Position numbers and translations under genes: made by a program. 64,000 nucleotides of DNA from positions 2,605,501-2,669,500 of the forward strand of contig NZ_JACHIV010000001.1 in NCBI RefSeq assembly GCF_014203325.1, written 5' to 3'. Under the pieces are notes generated by a model, which ran no database searches, had not been told where the DNA came from, and worked only from the letters and a program-made list of their open reading frames with translations. This DNA comes from Saccharopolyspora gloriosae (GTDB lineage: Bacteria > Actinomycetota > Actinomycetes > Mycobacteriales > Pseudonocardiaceae). Positions within the stretch are counted from its first letter, which is position 1, and every line of letters starts with the position of its first letter. Below, in pieces: positions 8,116 through 17,041 of this stretch.

Positions 8116-9476
8116 GCATCGCCGACCTGCGGCCCGGCCCCGGCCCGATGCCGTGTGCGCTGCGCTCCCCGGTGCGAACCGGGGAGCGCGCGGCGCCGCG
8201 GCTGCTGCCGGTGGTGCTGTGGCCGGTGGTCGACGCGGCCGCGCTGACCGCGGTCGCGTTCGCGATGGGTGTGCCGGGGTTGCCCGGCGCGCTGTACGTG
8301 GCGGTGGTGCTGGTGGTGCTGGCCGTCGACGGCGGGCAGCGGCTGCGGATCTGCCTGCGCGTCGGGGACCAGGTGCCGCGGCTCGCGGGGGCCGCCGCGG
8401 TGCCCGCGGCGCTGCTGGTGCCGTGGACCGAATCCGGGTGGCTGGCACCGGCCGGCGCGGGCGCGCTGGTGCTGGCGCGCGGTGCGGGCGGCGCGGGGAT
8501 GCGCGCGGCGCACCGCCGGGGCCTGCTCGTCGAGCCGGTGCTGATCGTCGGCGCCGGTCCCGTCGGGACGCGGCTGGCCCGCGCGTTGCGGGAGCACCCG
8601 GAGTTCGGCCTGCGACCGGCGTTCCTCGCGGACGGACCGGCCGGGGACGGGACGCCGGTGCTGGGACGCCCGCAGCGCCTCGGTGAGCTGGTGGTCCGCC
8701 ACCGGGCCACCCGGGTGATCCTCTGCGCCGGGGACACCGACGCGGACCTGGTCTCGATCGTGCGGGACTGCCGGCCGCTGCCCGCTGAGGTCTACCTGGT
8801 GCCGAGCCTGCCGGAGCTGGGCGTGGCGGTGCCGCAGCGCTTCCTCGACGAGGTCTGGGGAGTGCCGCTGGTTCCGCTGCGCCGGTTCGCGCACACCGGC
8901 GCGGCGGTGCGCGCGAAGCGGGCGTTCGACGTGGTCGTCGCCGGTGCGCTGCTGGTGCTGCTGGCGCCGGTGCTGCTGGTGCTGGCCGCGGCGGTGCGCC
9001 TCGGCGGGGGAGGGGCCGCGCTGTTCCGGCAGCGCCGCGTCACCGGCGCCGGCCGGTCGGCCACCGTCGTCAAGCTGCGCACGGTGCCGGTCGGCTCGGA
9101 GCAGGGCTGGTCGGTGTGCGCCACCGACACGACGCCGCTGAGCCGCTGGTTGCGCGGCACCCACTTCGACGAGCTGCCGCAGCTGGGCAACGTGCTGCGC
9201 GGCGAGATGTCCGTGGTGGGGCCGCGCCCGGAGCGGCCCTGCTACGCCGAACGGTTCGCCCGCGAAATCCCGCGCTACCACGACCGGCACCGGGTGCGCG
9301 GCGGCATGACGGGGTGGGCGCAGGTGCACGGCCTGCACGGGGACACCTCGATCCCGGAACGGGCCGAGTTCGACAACCGCTACATCGAGAACTGGACGCC
9401 GTGGCTGGACGTGGTGGTCGTGGCCAGGACGGTCGGCATCGTGCTGACCACCGCTATGGGGGGAGGACAGCGATGA
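8112..9476 (+). CDS. Polyprenyl-phosphate sugar-1-phosphate transferase (initiating)
   Basis: 454-residue initiating transferase of the WcaJ/WbaP (PssA) type. It moves a sugar-1-phosphate from a nucleotide sugar to undecaprenyl phosphate. The N-terminal half has about four hydrophobic segments, then a Rossmann-like domain (LIVGAGPVGTRLA). The C-terminal catalytic domain begins with AKRAFDVVVAG and a membrane hairpin. It continues with FRQRRVTGAGR, the catalytic block DELPQLGNVLRGEMSVVGPRPE and GMTGWAQVHGLHGDT. The usual KFRSM-type segment reads VVKLRTV. This is the best single marker that 4-16 kb is a lipid-linked polysaccharide locus. ATGA overlaps link it to both neighbours. Confidence 0.92.
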   Translation: MSIADLRPGPGPMPCALRSPVRTGERAAPRLLPVVLWPVVDAAALTAVAFAMGVPGLPGALYVAVVLVVLAVDGGQRLRICLRVGDQVPRLAGAAAVPAALLVPWTESGWLAPAGAGALVLARGAGGAGMRAAHRRGLLVEPVLIVGAGPVGTRLARALREHPEFGLRPAFLADGPAGDGTPVLGRPQRLGELVVRHRATRVILCAGDTDADLVSIVRDCRPLPAEVYLVPSLPELGVAVPQRFLDEVWGVPLVPLRRFAHTGAAVRAKRAFDVVVAGALLVLLAPVLLVLAAAVRLGGGGAALFRQRRVTGAGRSATVVKLRTVPVGSEQGWSVCATDTTPLSRWLRGTHFDELPQLGNVLRGEMSVVGPRPERPCYAERFAREIPRYHDRHRVRGGMTGWAQVHGLHGDTSIPERAEFDNRYIENWTPWLDVVVVARTVGIVLTTAMGGGQR

Positions 9477-10615
9477 AGGTTCTGCACGTGATCACCGGTC
9501 TGGGGGTCGGTGGCGCCGAGCTGCAGCTGAGGTCGATCCTGCAGCACACCAGGCACGAATCGGAGGTGCTCGCGCTCTACAACCCGGGTGACGTCGCAGG
9601 GATGATCACCGGGGACGGGGTCCGGGTCCGCGACCTGGGCATGACCAGCAACACGCAGCTGGGCGCGGTGCTGCGGATGCGGGCGCTGATCCGCGAGGGC
9701 GGCTACGACGTGGTGCACACCCACCTGTACCGGGCGTGCGTCTACGGCAAGCTCGCCGCGTGCCTGGCCGGAACGCCCGTGGTGGTCGGCACCGAGCACT
9801 CGATCGGCGAGACGCACCTGGAGCGCAGGCGGATGACCGCCGGGGTCCGCGGCCTCTACCTCGGCACCGACGTGTTCGCGCAGCGGACGATCGCGGTGTC
9901 GCAGACGGTCGCCGACCGGCTCGCGAAGTGGGGGATGCGCGGGGACAAGATCAGCGTGATCCCGAACGGGGTGGACTTCGGCCGCGTCAGCTTCGACCCG
10001 GCCGCCCGCGCGCGGGTCCGCGCGGAGCACGGCATCGACGAGCGGGCCCACGTGATCGGCGTGCTCGGCAGGCTCGACCCGAACAAGCGCTTCGACATGG
10101 TGATCGAGGCCGCGGCCCCGCTGCTGGGCGAGGGCGGGAAGCTGCTCGTCGTCGGCGGCGGCGCCGAACGGGAGAAGCTGGAGGCGCTGGCCGCGGAGCT
10201 CGGCGTGGCCGAGCACGTGGTGTTCGCCGGTGAGCGCCACGACGTCTCCGCGATGCTCTCCGCGTTCGACCTGTTCGTGGCGTCCTCGGCGCAGGAGACC
10301 TTCGGGTTGTCGGTGTTGGAGGCGCTGGCCAACGGGATGCCGGTGCTCTACACGACGTGCCCGGCGCTGGACGGCGTGCGGACCGACCGGGCCCGGCAGG
10401 TCCCGGGCGACGTCGAAGGCATGCGCAAGGAGATCACCGCCGAGGTCACCGACCGGCGCCCGCGCGGCGACGTGCCGGTGATCCGCGACCTGTACGGCAT
10501 CGAGGCCGTCACCGGCCGCATCGACGACCTCTACGAACGGCTGCACTCCACGACCCGGCGCGGGGCGGGGCTGAACCGGCCGCTGGCCGCGGAGCAGGGC
10601 GGGGGTGCGCGATGA
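9473..10615 (+). CDS. Glycosyltransferase family 4
   Basis: 380-residue GT-B fold retaining glycosyltransferase. The acceptor-domain loop is GLGVGGAELQL at the N-terminus, GVLGRLDPNKRFDMVIEAA opens the donor domain, and the donor-binding E-x7-E region is SSAQETFGLSVLEALANGMPVLY. The predicted protein is cytoplasmic or membrane-associated and adds a sugar to the lipid-linked intermediate made by the preceding transferase. The start overlaps the preceding stop (ATGA), and the stop overlaps the start of the epimerase gene. The donor and linkage cannot be stated. Confidence 0.9.
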   Translation: MKVLHVITGLGVGGAELQLRSILQHTRHESEVLALYNPGDVAGMITGDGVRVRDLGMTSNTQLGAVLRMRALIREGGYDVVHTHLYRACVYGKLAACLAGTPVVVGTEHSIGETHLERRRMTAGVRGLYLGTDVFAQRTIAVSQTVADRLAKWGMRGDKISVIPNGVDFGRVSFDPAARARVRAEHGIDERAHVIGVLGRLDPNKRFDMVIEAAAPLLGEGGKLLVVGGGAEREKLEALAAELGVAEHVVFAGERHDVSAMLSAFDLFVASSAQETFGLSVLEALANGMPVLYTTCPALDGVRTDRARQVPGDVEGMRKEITAEVTDRRPRGDVPVIRDLYGIEAVTGRIDDLYERLHSTTRRGAGLNRPLAAEQGGGAR

Positions 10616-11586
10616 GGGCGCTGGTCACCGGAGCCGCCGGTTTCATCGGCTCGCACCTGGTCGAACACCTGCTTGCCGAGGGGCACACCGTGCTCGGCGT
10701 GGACGACCTCAGCACCGGCAGCACGGCGAACCTGCCGCAGGACGCGCCGGCCTTCCGCTTCGTGCAGGGCACCATCCTCGACGGTTCCCTCATCGACGAC
10801 CTCGTGTCCGAAGTGGACGTCGTGTTCCACCTGGCGGCGGCGGTGGGGGCGTTCGTCATCCAGGAGCGCACGCTGCGCAGCCTGCTCACCAACGTGCACG
10901 GCACCGAGAACGTGCTCGATTCCGCACACCGCCACGGAGCGCGGGTGCTGGTGGCCTCCACCAGCGAGATCTACGGCAAGAACACCAAACCGGGCTTGTC
11001 CGAGACCGATGACAGGCTGATCGGCTCACCGCTCAAGACCCGCTGGACCTACTCCGAGGCCAAGGCGATCGACGAGAGCCTGACCTGCTCCTACGTCCGG
11101 GAACTCGGGTTGGACGCGGTGATCGTGCGGTTGTTCAACACGGTCGGCCCCCGGCAGACCGGTCGCTACGGCATGGTCATCCCGCGGCTGGTCGGCCAGG
11201 CGCTCGACGACCGGCCGCTGACCGTGTTCGGCACCGGGCACCAGGTCCGCTGCTTCTGCCACGTGCTCGACGTGGTGCCCGCGCTGGTGCGGCTGGTGGA
11301 CGTCCCGGAGGCGAACGGGACCGCGATCAACCTCGGCAGCACCGAGCAGGTGTCCATCATGGAGCTCGCGACGAAGGTGCTGGAGCTGACCGGATCGAAC
11401 GCCGGGGTCGTGAAGATGTCCTACGAGGACGCCTACGGGCCCGGTTACGAGGACCTGCAACGCCGGGTGCCGGACTGCGCGAAGGCGCGGGCGCTGATCG
11501 GCTTCCAGCCCACCCGCACGCTCGACGACATCGTTCGCGCCGTCATCGACGAGCAGACGCGCGCGGCGCAGGTCGTGTCGGCGTAG
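10612..11586 (+). CDS. NAD-dependent epimerase/dehydratase (extended SDR)
   Basis: 324-residue extended short-chain dehydrogenase. The NAD motif GAAGFIGSHLVEHLL starts at residue 7, the catalytic pair is YSEAK in WTYSEAKAIDE, and STSEIYGKN supplies the Ser/Thr. The RLFNTVGPRQ and GTGHQVRCFCHV segments match UDP-glucose 4-epimerase and UDP-glucuronate decarboxylase relatives. It supplies a modified nucleotide sugar for the glycosyltransferases around it. ATGA overlap upstream; the GH18 gene follows after ten bases with its own ribosome site. Epimerase or decarboxylase activity cannot be separated by eye. Confidence 0.88.
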   Translation: MRALVTGAAGFIGSHLVEHLLAEGHTVLGVDDLSTGSTANLPQDAPAFRFVQGTILDGSLIDDLVSEVDVVFHLAAAVGAFVIQERTLRSLLTNVHGTENVLDSAHRHGARVLVASTSEIYGKNTKPGLSETDDRLIGSPLKTRWTYSEAKAIDESLTCSYVRELGLDAVIVRLFNTVGPRQTGRYGMVIPRLVGQALDDRPLTVFGTGHQVRCFCHVLDVVPALVRLVDVPEANGTAINLGSTEQVSIMELATKVLELTGSNAGVVKMSYEDAYGPGYEDLQRRVPDCAKARALIGFQPTRTLDDIVRAVIDEQTRAAQVVSA

Positions 11587-11596
11587 CGGAGGGGAC

Positions 11597-12874
11597 ATGC
11601 ACGACGACGGGGTGCGGGAGGGCGAACGGGATGAAGTGGCGACGGGTGCGGGGGCCGCTGCGAGCGGTGGGCTCGGCGCGAAGCTCGCGACGTGGTGGCG
11701 CCGGGTGCGGACCGGATCCGGGGAACCCGAGCCGGAACGGGACGGGCCGCCGCCGTGGGACCTGGACCGGGCGCGGAGTCCCCGCGCCCGGCGCGTGCGC
11801 CACTTCGGCGGGTCGATCTGGTTCATCGCGCTCATCGCGATCGCCGCGCTGCTGGTGGTCGTGATGGCCGCGCCGCGCATGATGTCGCCAGCGAAACCCG
11901 GCACGCTCGTGGTGGCCTCGCTGCCGTTCTGGAACCTGGGCAACGGGACGGCGACCGTGGTCGCCAACCGGGACTCGGTGAACGAGGTGTCGCCGTGGAT
12001 CTACGGGCTCGGCGACGACGGCACCATCACCCACCAGTTCCCGCCGGAGCGGACCGCCGAGGTCTCCGAGCAGGTCGACAAGTTGCGCGACGCGGGCGTG
12101 CCGGTGGTGGCGTCGCTGGCCAACATCACCGACGGCCGCTGGGCGTACGGGCCGGTCGCGAAGGTGCTGCACGATCCGCGGCTGCGGAACCGGCACGTGC
12201 GGGAGATCGTCGCGCTGGTCGAGCGGGAGGACTACGCGGGCATCGACATCGACTACGAGAACCTGCGCGCGGGCGACCGGGAGGTGTTCAGCGCGTTCGT
12301 CACCGAACTCGGCGCCGCGCTGCACGCGGAGCGCAGAACGCTGTCGGTGGCGGTGTTCGCGAAGGACAGCGACGCCGGCTACGACGAGCGCAACGTGGCG
12401 CAGGACTTCGCCGCCATCGGCCGCGCCGCCGACCAGGTCCGGCTGATGGGCTACGACTTCCACTGGGGGACCTCACCGCCTGGACCGGTCGCGCCGATCG
12501 GCTGGGTGCGCGAGGTCGTGCAGTACGCCAAGACGCAGATCCCGCCCGAGCGGATCGTGCTGGGCATCCCGCTCTACGGCTACGACTGGGTCGGAAACCA
12601 GGGCGCCAACGTCACCTGGCTGCAGGCGTTCCAGCTCGCCACCAAGCACCGCGCGGAGACGCACTACGACCCGGTGAGCCAGACCCCCTGGTTCCGCTAC
12701 ACCGACGAGGGCGGCCGGGAGCACGAGGTGTGGTTCGAGAATTCGGTCAGCTCCAAGGCGAAGTTCGAGGTGGCCCGCGGATCCGGGATCCGCGGCGTCT
12801 ACCTGTGGATGTACGGCTACGAGGACACCGCCACCTGGAACCGGGTCGCGGAAAGCCTGCCGGTGGACGAATGA
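11597..12874 (+). CDS. Membrane-anchored glycoside hydrolase family 18 protein
   Basis: 425 residues: a charged cytoplasmic N-terminus (1-72), one membrane segment at about 73-93, and an extracytoplasmic GH18 barrel. The catalytic strand reads YAGIDIDYENL with the acid at about Glu221. The first aspartate of the classic DGxDxDxE motif is replaced by Ala, as occurs in spore-coat/YaaH-like members. YGYDWVGNQGANVTW and GIRGVYLWMYGYED are further family segments. It probably cleaves or binds a GlcNAc-containing polymer such as peptidoglycan or the product of this locus, outside the membrane. Start ATG 11597 follows GGAGGGG. A hydrolase inside a synthesis operon suggests chain trimming or release. 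Confidence 0.85.
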   Translation: MHDDGVREGERDEVATGAGAAASGGLGAKLATWWRRVRTGSGEPEPERDGPPPWDLDRARSPRARRVRHFGGSIWFIALIAIAALLVVVMAAPRMMSPAKPGTLVVASLPFWNLGNGTATVVANRDSVNEVSPWIYGLGDDGTITHQFPPERTAEVSEQVDKLRDAGVPVVASLANITDGRWAYGPVAKVLHDPRLRNRHVREIVALVEREDYAGIDIDYENLRAGDREVFSAFVTELGAALHAERRTLSVAVFAKDSDAGYDERNVAQDFAAIGRAADQVRLMGYDFHWGTSPPGPVAPIGWVREVVQYAKTQIPPERIVLGIPLYGYDWVGNQGANVTWLQAFQLATKHRAETHYDPVSQTPWFRYTDEGGREHEVWFENSVSSKAKFEVARGSGIRGVYLWMYGYEDTATWNRVAESLPVDE

Positions 12875-12887
12875 GGGGGACGGTGTC

Positions 12888-14264
12888 GTGATCCCGTGGT
12901 GGGTGCTGGCGATCGCGGTCTTCGGCGCGAACTTCACGCTGTGGGGCCTGATCGGGTTGTTGCGGGTGCTCGACGGTTGGCACGGTTCGCTGCGCACGCG
13001 GATGCGCCCGCGCAAGGCCGTGGTCACCGATCTGCAGGCGCACCGCGAGAAGAAGGCGGAACCCGGCAGGCACCGCCTGCGGCGGGCGACGAACCTGAAG
13101 CTCACCGACGTCGCGGTGCTCATCGCCGCGCACGACGAGGAACTCGTCATCCGGGAGAGCCTGCGGGCGATCACCGCGCTGATCCCGCCGAAGCAGGTGC
13201 ACGTCGTGTCCGACGGGTCCTCGGACCGCACCGTGGAATTCGCCCGCCGCGCCGGGGTGAACGTGATCAGCACCGAGGAGAACGTCGGCAAGGCGGGCGC
13301 GTTGCAGGTCGGCATCCGCCGGTTCCGGCTGGTCCGCCGGTTCCGCCTGGTGATGCTGCTGGACGCCGACACGCGCGTCGAACCGGGCTACTTCGGCGCC
13401 GCGCTGCCGCTGTTCGACGATCCGGACGTGGTCGCCGTGGCCGGGTGCGTGCGCACCTCGTGGCGGGACCGGTCGTTGTCCTTCTCGGGCAGGCTGGTGG
13501 CGTTCCACCGGCAGCGGATCTACTCGATGACGCAGTACCTGCTGAAGTTCGGCCAGACCTGGCGCCACGTCAACGCCACGCACATCGTCCCGGGCTTCGC
13601 CAGCCTCTACCGCACCGACGTGCTGCCGAACATCGAGGTGAACCCGCCGGGACTGGTCATCGAGGACTTCAACATGACCTTCGAGGTCTACCAGAAGCGG
13701 CTCGGCAAGGTCGGGTTCACGCCCACGGCGGTGGCCGAGACCCAAGACCCGGGCACGATGCGCGACTACGTGCGCCAGTCGAAGCGGTGGTCGCTCGGGC
13801 TGTGGCAGACGGTGCGCAGGCACCCGCCGAAGCCGAACCTGTTCACCGCGATGCTCTCGCTGCTGCTGCTGGAACTGCTCACCAGCAGCATCATGCTGGT
13901 GCTGCTGCCCCTGGTGCTGCTGGTGCTGCTCGTCCCGGAGCTGGCGGGCGGCGCGCTGGCGGTGCCGTGGTTCGCCGGGACCTACGAGGCGGTGTCCGGC
14001 TACTTGACGATTCCCGCGCTGCTGCTGGGAATCGTGCTGCCGGACCTGCTGCTGACGTGCGTGGTGACGCTGATCCAGCGGCAACCCCGGTTCCTGCTCT
14101 ACGCGTGGCTGTTCCTGCCGCTGCGGGTGCTGGACTCGGCGATCGCGCTGTCGTCGCTGCCGCTGGCGTGGTGGTCGAGCTCCAACGGCCGGTGGAGCAG
14201 CCCGCGCCGCCACAGCATCGACCCGGCAGCCGACACCCCCGGCGTGGACGCGCGCGTCGGGTGA
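12888..14264 (+). CDS. Membrane glycosyltransferase family 2 (processive-type)
   Basis: 458 residues with an N-terminal membrane segment, a GT-A domain and three or four C-terminal membrane segments. Motifs: VAVLIAAHDEE, VVSDGSSDRT, the donor-binding MLLDADTRVEPGY, the acceptor region GFASLYRTDV, VIEDFNMTFE (ED motif) and the product-channel motif QSKRWSLG (QxxRW type, here KRW). This is the layout of hyaluronan/cellulose/PgaC-like synthases that polymerise and export a chain. Start GTG 12888 lies seven bases after GAGGGGGA. It may be the polymerase of the locus, which would explain the absence of Wzy; this is inference. Confidence 0.88.
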   Translation: MIPWWVLAIAVFGANFTLWGLIGLLRVLDGWHGSLRTRMRPRKAVVTDLQAHREKKAEPGRHRLRRATNLKLTDVAVLIAAHDEELVIRESLRAITALIPPKQVHVVSDGSSDRTVEFARRAGVNVISTEENVGKAGALQVGIRRFRLVRRFRLVMLLDADTRVEPGYFGAALPLFDDPDVVAVAGCVRTSWRDRSLSFSGRLVAFHRQRIYSMTQYLLKFGQTWRHVNATHIVPGFASLYRTDVLPNIEVNPPGLVIEDFNMTFEVYQKRLGKVGFTPTAVAETQDPGTMRDYVRQSKRWSLGLWQTVRRHPPKPNLFTAMLSLLLLELLTSSIMLVLLPLVLLVLLVPELAGGALAVPWFAGTYEAVSGYLTIPALLLGIVLPDLLLTCVVTLIQRQPRFLLYAWLFLPLRVLDSAIALSSLPLAWWSSSNGRWSSPRRHSIDPAADTPGVDARVG

Positions 14265-14359
14265 GGCCGTCGGGATTCACCCGGTTCTCCCGGTCTCGTC
14301 GGGTGCCGCTCCCGCAGGTGGATGAGGACTTCCGGGCGGCCGGGCGCGACGGTGAGGGG

Positions 14360-15064
14360 GTGAACGTGCTGCGGCTGCTGATGGTGGACGACCACCTCAT
14401 GCTCACGGAGGCGTTGAGCGCCAGGCTCTCCGACGTCGGCGACATCTGGGTGGTCGGCCGCTGCGCCACCGACGATCCGAGGCTGCCCGCGACGGTCGAC
14501 CGGTTGCGCCCCGACGTCGTGACCCTCGACGTGGACCCGGTGACCTCCACCGGGGACCTGGTGGAGGCGGTGCTGCTGCGGCGCCCCTCGACGCGGGTCG
14601 TGGTGCTCACCGGTGGGCTCGACCGGCAGCGCGCGGTCGACGCGGCGCGGGCCGGTGCGGCCGGGTGGGTGCCGAAGGAGTGCGGGGTGGAGGAGCTGAC
14701 GACCGTGCTGCGCGGCGTGTGCGCGGGCCACGCCTGGTTCCCGCCGGAAGTGCTCGGCGAGATCCTGCTGCGGCTGCGGGAGGACGTGGCGCGCGCCGGT
14801 CGCCGGGACGGGCCGCTGGACGTGCTCAGCGACCGGGAGCGCGACGTGCTGCGCGGCATGGTCGACGGCAAGCGCGGCAGCCGCATCGCGGAGGAGCTGC
14901 GGATCTCCGTGGAGACCGTCCGCACCCACACCCGCAGCATCCTCGCGAAGCTGCGGGTGCACTCCCAGCTGGAGGCGGTGAGCGTGGCCGCCGCCGCGGG
15001 CCTGCGCACGAACCCGGCCGCGCCCGGCGCCGCCGGGGAGCTCTCCCCGCCGGATCCCCGATGA
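14360..15064 (+). CDS. NarL/LuxR-type response regulator
   Basis: 234-residue two-domain regulator. The receiver domain has the acidic pair DD10-11, phospho-acceptor Asp57 (VVTLD), Thr84 (VVLTGG) and Lys106 (WVPKE), so the phosphorylation pocket is intact. The C-terminal HTH (LSDRERDVLRGMVDG, then ISVETVRTHTRSILAKL) is typical LuxR. GTG 14360 is taken as start; GTG 14366 is possible. Its stop overlaps the next glycosyltransferase (ATGA), so the regulator is made with the enzymes it may control. No kinase gene is directly adjacent; the nearest is at 16361. The 95 bases before it hold no gene. Confidence 0.87.
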   Translation: MNVLRLLMVDDHLMLTEALSARLSDVGDIWVVGRCATDDPRLPATVDRLRPDVVTLDVDPVTSTGDLVEAVLLRRPSTRVVVLTGGLDRQRAVDAARAGAAGWVPKECGVEELTTVLRGVCAGHAWFPPEVLGEILLRLREDVARAGRRDGPLDVLSDRERDVLRGMVDGKRGSRIAEELRISVETVRTHTRSILAKLRVHSQLEAVSVAAAAGLRTNPAAPGAAGELSPPDPR

Positions 15065-16248
15065 GCCGCAGGAGGCGCGTCGCCACGATCATCACCAGGC
15101 TCGAAGGCGGCGCGGGGGTGATGGCGCTGCGCGGGGCGCTGGGGCTGGATCCGCGCGAGTTCGACGTCACCGTGATCACCGGAAGCGGCGGCCGGTTGCT
15201 GCGCGAAGCGGCCGAAGCGGGGCTGCCGACGGTGCTCGAACCGGCGTTGCGCGCGCCGATCTCCCCGGGCCACGACCTGCGCGCGCTGCGGCGGCTCACC
15301 GCGCTGCTGCGGCGCGGGGATTTCGACGTCGTGCACACCCACTGCGCGAAAGCCGGGGTGCTCGGCAGGATCGCGGCCCGCCGCACCGGGGCGGGCCGGA
15401 TCGTGCACTCCTACCACGGCTTCCCGTTCCACGAGTTCCAGCGCGCACCGCGCAGGCGGGCGTACCTGGCGGTGGAGCGGGCGCTGGGCGAGGTCACCGA
15501 CGTCGCGTTGTGCGTCGGCACCGGGGTGGCGGTGGAGGCGGTGCGGCGCGGCCTCGTCGCACCGGAACGGGTCCGCACCACCGGCGTCGCGGTGCGCCCG
15601 GTGGAGATCCGCCCCGGTCGCGCCCGCCGCGCGCTGGGGCTGCCGCCGTCGGCGACGGTCGTCGGCGCGGTGGGCAGGCTCGTTTACCAGAAGGCACCGG
15701 AGGACTGGGTCCGCGCGCTGGCGGCGCTGCGCCGACGGGACGTGATCGGCGTGTGGATCGGCGACGGGGAGCGCGCCGCGCGGGTGCGCACGGCGGCGAC
15801 GCGGCTCGGCGTGCGCGTCGAACTGGCCGGGGAACGCCCGGACGCGGCGGAACTGGTGCCGGCGTTCGACGTGTTCGTGCAGTCCAGTCGCTACGAAGGC
15901 CTGCCGCTGGCGGTGGTGGAGGCGATGAGCGCCGAGGTGCCCGTGGTGGCGACCGCGGTGAACGCGATCGGCGACGTGGTCGTGCCGGGCATGACGGGCC
16001 TGCTGGTGCCCCCGGCTCGCCCGGACCTGCTGGGCTCGGCCGTCGAAAGCCTGCTGGCCGAGCCGGGTTGGGCGGCCGGGCTCGCCGCCGCGGCCCGCGC
16101 TCGGGTGGCGGGCGTGCACACCGAGGTCGCGCTCGCGGCGGACCTCGCCGCCGCGTACCGGCCGGACCCGGTGACTCCGGCCGCTAGCGGGTCACGGCCC
16201 TCCGGTGCCGTGGTGGACCTCCCGGCGTACATCCGTGACCTGCGGTGA
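15061..16248 (+). CDS. Glycosyltransferase family 4
   Basis: 395-residue GT-B glycosyltransferase. N-terminal ATIITRLEGGAGVMALRGA, DVVHTHCAKAGVLGRIAAR, and the donor-domain AVGRLVYQKAPEDWVRAL followed by SSRYEGLPLAVVEAMSAEVPVVA containing the E-x7-E donor site. The type resembles capsule/EPS glycosyltransferases that add hexoses to undecaprenyl-linked oligosaccharides. ATG 15061 overlaps the response-regulator stop. It is the last biosynthetic gene before the kinase/regulator pair; 112 bases without a gene follow. Confidence 0.88.
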   Translation: MSRRRRVATIITRLEGGAGVMALRGALGLDPREFDVTVITGSGGRLLREAAEAGLPTVLEPALRAPISPGHDLRALRRLTALLRRGDFDVVHTHCAKAGVLGRIAARRTGAGRIVHSYHGFPFHEFQRAPRRRAYLAVERALGEVTDVALCVGTGVAVEAVRRGLVAPERVRTTGVAVRPVEIRPGRARRALGLPPSATVVGAVGRLVYQKAPEDWVRALAALRRRDVIGVWIGDGERAARVRTAATRLGVRVELAGERPDAAELVPAFDVFVQSSRYEGLPLAVVEAMSAEVPVVATAVNAIGDVVVPGMTGLLVPPARPDLLGSAVESLLAEPGWAAGLAAAARARVAGVHTEVALAADLAAAYRPDPVTPAASGSRPSGAVVDLPAYIRDLR

Positions 16249-16360
16249 CCGTCATCCCCTGAAGGAATGAGACTGCAACGTGCGGGCCCCGGATCCGCGA
16301 CGACCCGGTTAGCACGGCCGGCGCGGATCCGGCCACGTCATCTCGGAGCGGAGGGGAGCG

Positions 16361-16999
16361 GTGGTGCGAACCGAATCCTTGCCCGCGCCTGCACCGCCGG
16401 CAGCGGAACGGTGCCTGCGCGGCTTGCTGCACGACCTGGGGCACGGCTTGGCCGCCGTCTCGTACCTGGCCGAAGGGATGCGCGCCGACGGTGCGCTGCC
16501 GCCCGCGGCGACGGACCGCCTGGAGGTGATGAGCCAGGAGTTGGCGAGGCTGCTGGACCTGGTCGCCTCCGGCGCGGCGCCCGCGGAGCCGGTCCCGGTG
16601 GAGCTGCACGGCCTGCTCGGTCGGCTCGCGACCGCCCGCGCCCGAGCGGGGGCGCCGACGCTGCTGGTGCGGCCGGGCGCGCCGGTGCCGGTGCGGGCCG
16701 ACGCGACCGCGGTGTGGCGGATGCTGTCGAACCTGCTGGACAACGCGATGCGGGCGGCGGGCCCGCACGGCGTCGTCGAACTGGGCATCACCCGCTCACC
16801 GGCGGCGGAGCCGGGCGGCGGAACCGCGACCGTGGAGATCTCCGACGACGGGCCCGGTTTCGGCCGCGGACCGGACGGTGCCGCGGGTCTCGGACTGGGC
16901 ATCGTGACGGGTTTGGCGCAGGAATGCGGGGCGCGGCTGCACCTGGATCCGGCTCCGCTGCGGGGAACGCGGGCGCGGCTGGTGTTCCCGGTGGCCTGA
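16361..16999 (+). CDS. Small soluble histidine kinase (HisKA_3-like, no sensor domain)
   Basis: 212 residues consisting only of a dimerisation/phosphotransfer helix and an ATPase domain. The phosphate-accepting site is probably His24 in LLHDLGHGLAAV, similar to the HDxxGH motif of NarX/DesK-type kinases. The ATPase boxes follow: N box NLLDNAMRAA, G1 DDGPGFG and G2 GLGLGI. There is no membrane segment, PAS or HAMP domain, so the signal must reach it through a partner protein or another domain. It lies 42 bases before a LuxR response regulator, its likely partner. The start is GTG 16361 or 16364 behind GAGGGGAGC. Confidence 0.8.
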   Translation: MVRTESLPAPAPPAAERCLRGLLHDLGHGLAAVSYLAEGMRADGALPPAATDRLEVMSQELARLLDLVASGAAPAEPVPVELHGLLGRLATARARAGAPTLLVRPGAPVPVRADATAVWRMLSNLLDNAMRAAGPHGVVELGITRSPAAEPGGGTATVEISDDGPGFGRGPDGAAGLGLGIVTGLAQECGARLHLDPAPLRGTRARLVFPVA

Positions 17000-17041
17000 C
17001 ACCGCCCGGCTGGCGACGTACGGCGACGATGGGGGAGTTCG

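Noticed and set aside
6880-8448. Leftward 522-codon frame opposite the flavoprotein and sugar transferase
   Set aside because: Low-complexity translation; the opposite strand has well-supported families.
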